64,000 nucleotides of DNA from Opitutaceae bacterium UBA2377 (lineage in GTDB: Bacteria > Verrucomicrobiota > Verrucomicrobiia > Opitutales > Opitutaceae): the NCBI GenBank assembly GCA_002344205.1, contig DDSZ01000003.1, positions 28,619-92,618 of the forward strand, read 5' to 3'. Positions 8,505-15,588 of this stretch are shown here, piece after piece (within the stretch, counting starts at the first letter, position 1; each line of letters begins with the position of its first letter). Made by a program: the position numbers and the translations under genes. The notes under the pieces are model-generated. The model did no database searches, was not told where the DNA came from, and saw only the letters and a list, made by a program, of their open reading frames with translations.

Positions 8505-9671
8505 ATGCGCGTCCTCCTCGCCTTCGACAAATTCAAGGATTCCCTGACCGCGCCCCAAGCCTGCGCCGCCGCCGCCGCCGCCTTGCGCGAACGGCATCCG
8601 GACTGGTCGCTCGACGAATGCCCGCTTGCCGACGGCGGCGAGGGTTTCGCCCCCATTCTCACCCGCGCCGCTGGCGGGGTTCCGCTCATGCACGAAGTCG
8701 CCGGACCGCGCGGCCGGCCGGTCGCCGCCGGCTTCGGCCTCGTGCCACTGGCAAACATTCCCTCTGCAGCCCGCGCTCTTCTAAAAATCCAAAATCGAGA
8801 ACCAAAAATCGAGAATCCCCAAGTCGCCGTCATCGAAATGGCCGCCGCCAGCGGCCTCGCCCTGCTCCCCGACGATCAGCGCGATCCCTGGCAAACCACC
8901 TCGCAGGGCACCGGCGAACTCATCGCCGAGGCCGCACGCCGCGGCGTCGCCGCCGTCCTGCTCGGCGTCGGTGGCAGCGCGACCAACGACCTCGGCCTCG
9001 GGGCGCTAAGCGCGCTCGGTCTCGGGTTTGCCGATGAATCCGGCGCGCCGCTCACGCCGCCTGCTCCCGCCCATTGGGCCCGGATCCAACGTCTCACCGG
9101 CACAGTCCCGGCCGAACTTCCGCCCATCTTCATCGCCTGCGACGTCACCAACCCCCTGCTCGGCCCGCAGGGCGCGACTGCGGTTTACGGTCCGCAAAAG
9201 GGCTTGCTGCCCGCCGACCTTGCCGGCCTGGAGCACGAATGCGCGCGTCTGGGGCTGATGCTCTGCAACCACTGCGGAAAACCCGACGCCCTCATGGCCG
9301 CACCCGGGGCCGGGGCGGCCGGCGGCATCGCTTTCGGCCTCATGGCGGCGGCGGGTGCCCGGCTGTTGTCCGGGTTTGATCTCGTGTCCGCGTGGCTCGA
9401 TCTCGAACGCCGCATCGCCGCCGCCGACCTCGTGCTCACCGGCGAGGGCCGCTTTGACGCCAGCTCGCTCACCGGCAAAGGCCCCGGGGCCGTCGCCCGC
9501 CGCGCCCTCGCGCTCGGCAAACCCGTGCAGGTCTTCGCCGGGCAGGTTGCCGTCGCCGCTCCCGCCGAAAAACTCCGCTTGCACGCCATCACTCCGCCGG
9601 ATCTGCCCCTCGCCGAAGCGTTGCGAACCGCGTCCGGCTTGCTCACCGCCGCCATCCGGCAACACTGCTGA
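8505..9671 (+). CDS. Glycerate kinase (GarK/GlxK family)
   Basis: A 388-residue glycerate kinase, phosphorylating D-glycerate with ATP to feed lower glycolysis. Family features are the start VLLAFDKFKDSLTA, CPLADGGEGF (about 39-48), IEMAAASGL, GVGGSATNDLGLG, YGPQKG and near the end LTGEGRFDASSLTGKGP. Between the first domain and VAVIEM there is an unusual stretch of about 20 residues (LLKIQNREPKIENPQ, near 91-105) encoded by AT-rich repeated DNA, which looks like an in-frame insertion. The substrate could come from the 2-hydroxyacid dehydrogenase at 11773 if that enzyme reduces hydroxypyruvate. The next start is 4 bp after its stop. Confidence 0.93.
   Translation: MRVLLAFDKFKDSLTAPQACAAAAAALRERHPDWSLDECPLADGGEGFAPILTRAAGGVPLMHEVAGPRGRPVAAGFGLVPLANIPSAARALLKIQNREPKIENPQVAVIEMAAASGLALLPDDQRDPWQTTSQGTGELIAEAARRGVAAVLLGVGGSATNDLGLGALSALGLGFADESGAPLTPPAPAHWARIQRLTGTVPAELPPIFIACDVTNPLLGPQGATAVYGPQKGLLPADLAGLEHECARLGLMLCNHCGKPDALMAAPGAGAAGGIAFGLMAAAGARLLSGFDLVSAWLDLERRIAAADLVLTGEGRFDASSLTGKGPGAVARRALALGKPVQVFAGQVAVAAPAEKLRLHAITPPDLPLAEALRTASGLLTAAIRQHC
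8785..8819. repeat. AT-rich repeated insert inside the glycerate kinase gene
   Basis: Within otherwise GC-rich coding sequence, this short stretch contains two near-identical copies of CAAAATCGAGAA separated by a few bases, preceded by a related CTAAAAATCC. It keeps the reading frame and adds a polar segment to the protein. Confidence 0.6.
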
Positions 9672-9675
9672 ACCC

Positions 9676-10356
9676 ATGCCGCCCGAGGAACACGCCGATC
9701 GCCAGGAACGCCACGCCCGCTTCCGCCGTCTGAAGCAGTTGCTGCGCTTCGTGCCGCGCCGCGCCGTGATGCACAAATACCCCATTGTCGGCCGCTTTGC
9801 CGAGATGGCCCGCAAGCGCGCCTACCTGTGGTCCTTCAAGACGCCGCACATGCGGCCCGCGTTTTACGCCGGGGCGATCCTCGCGCTCATGCCCGTGCTC
9901 GGGGTGCAGATTCCGCTCGCGCTGCTGCTCGCGCTGCTGCTGCGGGCCAATTTTATGGTGATGGCCGCGCTGCAGTTCATCACCACCCCTTTCACCGCCG
10001 CGCCGGTTTACTACGCCACCCACCAGCTCGGGCGCACCGTCATTGAGGTCTCGGGCTTCGGCCGCAGCGTGGATATCGTCGATCATCACGAACCCATGCT
10101 CCCTGTCGGCCCCAAGCATCCTCCGCGGCTGGAGGCCGCGAAGGTCAAGCCCGAGCCCGCCAACGGCCCCGTGCCCATCGGCCGCCGTATCGGCACCGCC
10201 ATCAACGCCCTCGTCATCGGCGGCGTCATCGCCGGCGCCCTGATCGGTCTGTTGCTCGACCTGCTGTGGCGCTTTGCGCTGGAGCGCAGCGGCGGGAAAC
10301 TTTTCCGCCGGCCGTGGCATTACCGCTCGACGGAGCCCACCGGACCCCCAAAGTAA
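9676..10356 (+). CDS. DUF2062 domain membrane protein
   Basis: A 226-residue protein of the DUF2062 family. A basic N-terminus (RRLKQLLRFVPRRAV) precedes a membrane pair at about 55-115 with GAILALMPVLGVQIPLALL and LRANFMVMAALQF, the latter followed by ITTPFTAAPVYY, which is the family signature. A second hydrophobic segment lies near the C-terminus (about 175-200, IGGVIAGALIGLLLDLLW). DUF2062 proteins occur beside glycosyltransferases or lipid genes in other bacteria, but their role is unknown. It overlaps nothing, starts 4 bp after the glycerate kinase stop, and precedes the DUF1343 lipoprotein by 6 bp. Confidence 0.85.
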   Translation: MPPEEHADRQERHARFRRLKQLLRFVPRRAVMHKYPIVGRFAEMARKRAYLWSFKTPHMRPAFYAGAILALMPVLGVQIPLALLLALLLRANFMVMAALQFITTPFTAAPVYYATHQLGRTVIEVSGFGRSVDIVDHHEPMLPVGPKHPPRLEAAKVKPEPANGPVPIGRRIGTAINALVIGGVIAGALIGLLLDLLWRFALERSGGKLFRRPWHYRSTEPTGPPK

Positions 10357-10362
10357 CGCGCG

Positions 10363-11769
10363 ATGTCCGGCCGGAAACGCCCACTCTTCCCCCAATCAGC
10401 CCTGATTTGGTTCGTCCTCACGCTGGGTCTTTTCGGTTGCAGCGCCAGCCAGCCGCCCGCCGCGCCGCCCCCGGGCGCCGCCCCCAGCCGGCCCGAATTT
10501 GTCGCGCCGCAGATCACCGCCGCCAGCCCGCCGGTCTCGACCCAGGCCGCGCCTTTTCCCGTCATGCTCGGTATCGATGTGCTGGAGTCGCAGGACTTCG
10601 CCGCCGTAAAGGGCAAGCGTATCGGTCTCCTCACCCATCCCGCCGGCGTCAACCGCCGCGGCGAAAGCACGGTGGATGTCCTCCGTCGCGCCCCGGGCGT
10701 GCAACTGGTCGCGCTCTTCGGTCCCGAGCACGGCATCTACGGCGACGAAAAGGCCGAGGTGAAAATCCCCGACCGCCGGGATCCCCGCACCGGCCTCCCG
10801 GTTTACTCGCTCTACGGCTCCACCCGCAAACCCACGCCGGAGATGCTCCGCGGCCTCAATGCCGTCGTCGTGGACCTGCAGGATGTCGGCACGCGCAGCT
10901 ACACCTATGTCAGCGCCATGCTCTACACCATGGCCGCCTGCTTCGAGAACAACGTCGAGGTCATCATCCTCGACCGCCCGAATCCCCTCGGCGGCTACAA
11001 GGTGGACGGTCCGCCGCTCGACGCGCAGTGGAAGAGCTACGTCGGTGCGTTCCGCGTGCCCTATGTCCACGGTCTCACCATCGGCGAACTCGCGCGCATG
11101 GCCAAGGATTCGCCCGGCGTCATGCAGGTGCCCAACGCCATCAATGTTTCCGAGGAGGTCCGCCAGCGCGGCAAGCTCACCGTCATCCCCATGCGTGGCT
11201 GGCGCCGCAGCATGCGCTGGCCCGAGACCGGCCTGAAATGGGTGCCGACCTCGCCGATGGTGCAGGATTTCTCCGCCGTCATCGGCTACGCCATGGTCGG
11301 CCTCGGCACCTACTTCGACACGCGCGTCGGCTTCGACATCGGCTTCCGCCACGGCGTGGGCCCGCAATACGCCTTCCGCGGTCTCTCCCACCGCACCGTC
11401 CGCAGCGAGGCGCTGGAGGCCGAGCTCCGCGCGATGAATCTCCCCGGCCTCTCCTTTCGCCGCGTCAGCGTGCCCGGCCGCGACGGCCGCCCGCAGACCG
11501 GCGTCTTCGTCGAGATCAGCGATTGGGACGAATGGAACCCCACCGAGCTGAGCTTCCACCTCATGCGGCTCGGCATCAAGTTCGACCCGCGCAACCCCTT
11601 TCGCTCCGGCGACGCCGGCGGCTTCCTGCGCCACATGGGCTCGACTGCATTTTACGAGGCGCTGAAGCGCGACGGCGTCCGCACCAACGTCGAGGGCTGG
11701 TTCCGCCAGTGGCAGGAACAGGCGAAAGTCTACCAGCAACAGAGCCGGCGTTTCTGGCTGTATTATTGA
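10363..11769 (+). CDS. DUF1343 (NamZ-like, GH171) lipoprotein
   Basis: A 468-residue exported protein of the DUF1343 family, whose characterised member NamZ removes terminal N-acetylmuramic acid from peptidoglycan fragments (GH171). The N-terminus has basic residues, a hydrophobic core and a lipobox-like LFGC with Cys26, then a Pro/Ala-rich linker to about residue 63. The catalytic domain begins at VMLGIDVLE and contains GLLTHPAGVN, the highly conserved LFGPEHGIYG with Glu122, VDLQDVGTRSYTY and DRPNPLGG. If it acts as NamZ does, it would recycle muropeptides outside the cytoplasm. The phenylalanine at lipobox position -2 is unusual, so lipidation is likely but not certain. Confidence 0.85.
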   Translation: MSGRKRPLFPQSALIWFVLTLGLFGCSASQPPAAPPPGAAPSRPEFVAPQITAASPPVSTQAAPFPVMLGIDVLESQDFAAVKGKRIGLLTHPAGVNRRGESTVDVLRRAPGVQLVALFGPEHGIYGDEKAEVKIPDRRDPRTGLPVYSLYGSTRKPTPEMLRGLNAVVVDLQDVGTRSYTYVSAMLYTMAACFENNVEVIILDRPNPLGGYKVDGPPLDAQWKSYVGAFRVPYVHGLTIGELARMAKDSPGVMQVPNAINVSEEVRQRGKLTVIPMRGWRRSMRWPETGLKWVPTSPMVQDFSAVIGYAMVGLGTYFDTRVGFDIGFRHGVGPQYAFRGLSHRTVRSEALEAELRAMNLPGLSFRRVSVPGRDGRPQTGVFVEISDWDEWNPTELSFHLMRLGIKFDPRNPFRSGDAGGFLRHMGSTAFYEALKRDGVRTNVEGWFRQWQEQAKVYQQQSRRFWLYY

Positions 11770-11772
11770 GCC

Positions 11773-12777
11773 ATGCCGCCCATCCGCTCGCTCCTGGTCG
11801 CCCTCACCCCGCAGGAGCGGGAGCGCTTTCTCCCCGGGCAACTCGCGGCTGAAGTCCCCGCGCTCGCGACGGAGCTGCACTTCCTCGATCCGGCGGAGCT
11901 CGGCCGCGATGGTTTTTTCGCCCGGCTCGCGCAGCTCGATCCCGAGGTCCTCCTCGGCGGCTGGCAGTTGCAGTCGCTTCCCGCCGCGCTGCCGCCGTCG
12001 CTGCGCTACCTGTGCTACCTCACCGGCTCCGTCCGCCGGCTCGTCACCCGCGCCCAGATCGAGCAGGGCTTCCTCGTCACCAATTGGGGCGGCACCATCA
12101 GCCGCACCGTCGCCGAGTGCGCGCTTTACCACGTGCTCGCCTGCCTGCGCCGCGGCCCGCACTGGACCTTTACGCTCCACCACGAGGGCGGCTGGCGCGA
12201 TGGCTTCGACGAGGTGCGCTCGCTCTTCGGCCGCAGCGTCGGCCTGCACGGTTACGGCTCCGTCGCCCGCGAATTCCTGAAACTCATCCGGCCTTTCGAT
12301 TGCCGCGTGGAGGTCTTCGCGCCCGATTTTGATGCCGCTGCCGCCGCGCGCACCGGCGCGAATTGCGCCGTCTCACTGGAATCGCTCTTCGCCGGCAACG
12401 ACATCATCGTCGAGTTCGCCCCGCTCAACCCCGCCACCACCGGCGTCGTCACCGAGAAACTTCTCCGGCTTATCCGGCCCGGCGGCGTCTTCGTGAACAC
12501 CGCCCGCGCCGCCATCACCGACGAAACCGCGCTCCTCCGCGTCGCGACCGAGGGCCGGATTGCCGTGGGCCTCGATGTCTTCGTGCAGGAGCCGCTGCCG
12601 CCCGACAGCCCTTGGCGCGGCCTGCGCAACGCCAGCCTCACCCCGCACATCGCCGGCCCGACCGTGGACCGCTACCCCGACGCCGGCGCCTTCGCCTTGA
12701 AAAATCTCCGCGCCTACGCCGAGGGCCGCCCCCTCGAAGCCGTCGTCACCCCGGCGATCTACGACCAGTCCACGTAA
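11773..12777 (+). CDS. D-isomer-specific 2-hydroxyacid dehydrogenase family protein
   Basis: A 334-residue NAD-dependent dehydrogenase of the D-2-hydroxyacid type. The nucleotide-binding Rossmann motif GLHGYG is at about 157-162, and the catalytic triad is visible as Arg245 (VNTARAAI), Glu273 (FVQEPLP) and His292 (LTPHIAGPT). The substrate is unknown; glyoxylate/hydroxypyruvate or a sugar acid would fit the neighbouring glycerate kinase and sugar genes. It starts 3 bp after the DUF1343 stop, so it is cotranscribed. The N-terminal domain diverges from well-known family members. Confidence 0.85.
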   Translation: MPPIRSLLVALTPQERERFLPGQLAAEVPALATELHFLDPAELGRDGFFARLAQLDPEVLLGGWQLQSLPAALPPSLRYLCYLTGSVRRLVTRAQIEQGFLVTNWGGTISRTVAECALYHVLACLRRGPHWTFTLHHEGGWRDGFDEVRSLFGRSVGLHGYGSVAREFLKLIRPFDCRVEVFAPDFDAAAAARTGANCAVSLESLFAGNDIIVEFAPLNPATTGVVTEKLLRLIRPGGVFVNTARAAITDETALLRVATEGRIAVGLDVFVQEPLPPDSPWRGLRNASLTPHIAGPTVDRYPDAGAFALKNLRAYAEGRPLEAVVTPAIYDQST

Positions 12778-12933
12778 AGCCACCCCGGGGTAGGGCGGCT
12801 TATCCCCAAGCCGCCGCGGGCGACGCCCGCCCGATCTCCCCTGACGCACAAAGCACTTGCCGCCACCGGCATTTGCGCGAAAAAACTCACCCCGTCCGTC
12901 GCCCCAACCTCTAACCCCCGACCCTTCGCATTT
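12778..12933. repeat. GC-rich intergenic stretch with two hairpin repeats
   Basis: The 156-bp gap holds two strong inverted repeats: GGCGGCTT paired with AAGCCGCC around the loop ATCCCC (about 12796-12815), and GCGGGCG with CGCCCGC immediately after. No T run follows on the plus strand. It looks like a dispersed REP-like element rather than a terminator. I see no gene. Confidence 0.5.
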
Positions 12934-13977
12934 ATGCCGAGACCCGTCACTCTGTTCACCGGCCAATGGGCCGACCTGCCCCTCGAAAAACTCGCCCCGC
13001 TCGTCAAGTCGATGGGCTACGACGGCGTCGAGCTCGCCTGCTGGGGCGACCACTTCGATGTCGATGCCGCCGTCAGCTCGAAGAAATATGTCCACGACAA
13101 ATGGGCGCTGCTCAAGGCCCACGGCCTCACCTGCTACGCCATCTCCAGCCATCTCGTCGGCCAGGCCATCTGCGACAACATCGACGAGCGCCACCAGGCC
13201 ATCCTTCCGCCCGATGTCTGGGGCAACGGTGACCCGGAGGGCGTCCGCAAGCGCGCCGCGCGCAAGATGATCACCGCCGCCAAGGCCGCGCGCGCCTTCT
13301 TCGACGCCAAGCCCGGCCGCAAGTCCACCGACGACTTCCCCGCCGTCGTCAACGGCTTCACCGGCTCCTCCATCTGGCACTCGATCTACGCCTTCCCGCC
13401 GACCTCGCAGGCCTACTGGGACAAGGGCTTCGCCGACTTCGGCAAACGCTTCGGCCCGATCCTCGAGGCTTTCGACAAGGTCAACGTCAACTTCGCCCTC
13501 GAGGTGCACCCCACCGAGATCGCGTTCGACATCGCCTCCTCGCAGCGCGCCATCGCCGCCGTGAAGGGCCACCGGCGCTTCGGTTTCAACTACGACCCCT
13601 CGCACCTCGGCTACCAAGGCGTGGACTACGTAAAGTTCATCCGCACCTTCGGCGACCGCCTCTACCACGTCCACATGAAGGACGTGTGGTGGGGCCACGG
13701 CGACGGCAGCGTCGGCGTCTTCGGCGGCCACGTGAGCTTCGGCGACGCCCGCCGCTTCTGGGACTTCCGCTCCCTCGGCCACGGCGACATCAAGTTTGAG
13801 GACATCATCGTCGCGCTCAACGACGTCGGCTACCGCGGCCCTCTCTCTGTCGAGTGGGAAGACAGCCGCATGGACCGTGTCCACGGCGCCACCGAGGCCG
13901 CCGCCTTCGTCCGTAAAACCGACTTCCCCTCCAGCGCCCTCGCCTTCGACGCGCAGTTCGACAAAAAGAATCAGTAA
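12934..13977 (+). CDS. Sugar phosphate isomerase/epimerase family TIM-barrel protein
   Basis: A 347-residue protein of the xylose-isomerase-like TIM-barrel (AP endonuclease 2) superfamily. Candidate metal ligands are Glu190 (FALEVHPTE), Asp221 with the nearby His ([11 protein letters not shown]), His247 (HVHMKD) and Glu307 (LSVEWED), in the expected order on strand ends. Such proteins isomerise or epimerise sugars or inositols. It is followed by a Gfo/Idh/MocA dehydrogenase, a pairing seen often in Verrucomicrobia and Planctomycetes for 3-keto-sugar or inositol chemistry. The specific substrate is not known. Confidence 0.88.
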   Translation: MPRPVTLFTGQWADLPLEKLAPLVKSMGYDGVELACWGDHFDVDAAVSSKKYVHDKWALLKAHGLTCYAISSHLVGQAICDNIDERHQAILPPDVWGNGDPEGVRKRAARKMITAAKAARAFFDAKPGRKSTDDFPAVVNGFTGSSIWHSIYAFPPTSQAYWDKGFADFGKRFGPILEAFDKVNVNFALEVHPTEIAFDIASSQRAIAAVKGHRRFGFNYDPSHLGYQGVDYVKFIRTFGDRLYHVHMKDVWWGHGDGSVGVFGGHVSFGDARRFWDFRSLGHGDIKFEDIIVALNDVGYRGPLSVEWEDSRMDRVHGATEAAAFVRKTDFPSSALAFDAQFDKKNQ

Positions 13978-13983
13978 TTTTTG

Positions 13984-14042
13984 CCACGGAGACACGGAGG
14001 CACGGAGGAACACATCTCTCCGCGTCTCCGCGCCTCCGTGGC
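13984..14042. repeat. Inverted CACGGAGG-type repeat
   Basis: CCACGGAGACACGGAGGC at the left is imperfectly complementary to GCGTCTCCGCGCCTCCGTGG at the right, giving a long hairpin in the gap between two coupled genes. Shorter forms of the same motif occur at about 20406-20431 and 21340-21365, so this belongs to a dispersed family. Confidence 0.65.
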
Positions 14043-14058
14043 CAACTCTAATAAAATT

Positions 14059-15216
14059 ATGCAAAGAAAACTCCGTTACGGCATGATTGGCGGCGGCCAG
14101 GGCGCCTTCATTGGCGCCGTGCACCGCATCGCCGCGCACATGGACGGCAAGGCCCGCCTCGTCGCCGGCGCCTTCTCCTCCGACCCCGCCCGCTCCAAGG
14201 CCTCCGCCGCCGAGCTCTTCGTCAAACCTGAGCGCGCCTACGGCTCCTACGTTGAGATGGCGAAGGCCGAGGCGAAGATGCCCGCCGACAAGCGCCTCGA
14301 CTTCGTCGTCATCGTCACGCCCAACCACCAGCACTTCCCGCCCGCGAAGCTCTTCCTTGAGGCCGGCTTCAACGTCATCCTCGACAAGCCCGCCACCTTC
14401 AACCTCGCCGAGGCCAAGCAGCTCCGCGCCATCGTGAAGAAGTCGAAGAAAGTCTTCGTCCTCACGCACAACTACACCGGCAACGTCATGGTGAAGCAGG
14501 CGCGCGAGCTCGTGCGCAACGGCACCGTCGGCCAGATCCGCAAGGTCGTCGTCGAATATCCGCAGGGCTGGCTCTCCACCTTCCTCGAAGGCGAAAACCA
14601 GAAGCAGGCCGCCTGGCGCACCGACCCCAAGCGCTCCGGCGCCGCCGGCTGCATGGGCGACATCGGCACGCACGCCGAGAACCTCGCCCGCTACATCACC
14701 GGCCTGGAGATCGACTCCCTCTGCGCCGACCTCACGACCTTCGTCAAGGGCCGCAAGCTCGACGACGACGGCAATGTCCTCCTCCGCTTCAAGGGCGGCG
14801 CCAAAGGCGTGCTCCACTCCTCGCAAATCTGCATCGGCGACGAAAACATGCTCAACATCCGCGTCTATGGCACCAAGGCCGGACTCGAATGGCGGCAGGA
14901 ATTCCCCAACGAACTCGTCGTCAAATACGGCGACAAGCCCCGCGAGATCTGGCGGCGCGGCAACGGCTATATCTCCGAGCACGGGAAAAAATTCACGCGC
15001 ATCCCCTTCGGCCACCCCGAGGGTTACCTCGAAGCCTTCGCCAACATCTACTTGGAAGCCTTCCGCGCCATCGAGGCCGAACTCAAAGGCAAGCCACAGC
15101 CAAAAGATCTGGACTTCCCGACCATCGACGACGGCGTGCACGGCATGGCCTTCATCGAGACCGTGGTCCGCAGTTCCAAGCTCGGCGCCAAGTGGGTGAA
15201 GTTCCCGAAAGTCTGA
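14059..15216 (+). CDS. Gfo/Idh/MocA family oxidoreductase
   Basis: A 385-residue NAD(P)-dependent sugar or inositol dehydrogenase. The Rossmann motif [13 protein letters not shown] occupies residues 7-19, the family motif DKP is at 109-111, and the catalytic-type His205 is in [10 protein letters not shown]. The C-terminal alpha/beta domain includes [15 protein letters not shown] and [18 protein letters not shown]. The ATG at 14059 is preferred because the longer in-frame start would be inside the hairpin repeat between this gene and the upstream isomerase. Together the two probably interconvert oxidised and isomerised forms of the same sugar. Confidence 0.92.
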   Translation: MQRKLRYGMIGGGQGAFIGAVHRIAAHMDGKARLVAGAFSSDPARSKASAAELFVKPERAYGSYVEMAKAEAKMPADKRLDFVVIVTPNHQHFPPAKLFLEAGFNVILDKPATFNLAEAKQLRAIVKKSKKVFVLTHNYTGNVMVKQARELVRNGTVGQIRKVVVEYPQGWLSTFLEGENQKQAAWRTDPKRSGAAGCMGDIGTHAENLARYITGLEIDSLCADLTTFVKGRKLDDDGNVLLRFKGGAKGVLHSSQICIGDENMLNIRVYGTKAGLEWRQEFPNELVVKYGDKPREIWRRGNGYISEHGKKFTRIPFGHPEGYLEAFANIYLEAFRAIEAELKGKPQPKDLDFPTIDDGVHGMAFIETVVRSSKLGAKWVKFPKV

Positions 15217-15588
15217 GGCGGAATTTTTGACCACAGATCACCCTCCTTCGCCAAGGCTATGGAGGGCAGGCACGGATTCACACAGATGATGACGTAGTGG
15301 TTTCAGGGCGGGATTGCCTGCCTGTCCTCCGTAGCCTTGGCGAAGGAGGAAGCCTGCCATTATACGTTTTACAGATACTGTCCGCTTGGCGGATGGTTCT
15401 GTGCCACCACGATAAATACGGCGAAGCCGGCCACGTGGACAAAACCGGCCAATACCACGAACCCGGCAACCGCTGAGACAGCGGTTCCTAAACCGACCGC
15501 CTACCGACTCGAACCTCATGGCACGCCAGCTACAAAGCCAGACTCCCGCTTAAGCGTCTTACTTACGCTGAACGTGATAGTGCAGGAT
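15217..15588. repeat. Intergenic repeat region with large inverted repeat
   Basis: No supported gene lies here. Positions 15242-15272 (CCTCCTTCGCCAAGGCTATG and onwards) are inverted at 15315-15349, giving a stem-loop with a loop of about 42 bases. The loop carries GCACGGATTCACACAGATG, whose relative appears inverted near 22388-22410. The family core CTTCGCCNAGGCTAYGG recurs at about 22680-22700. To the right of the hairpin I see no further structure. Confidence 0.7.
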
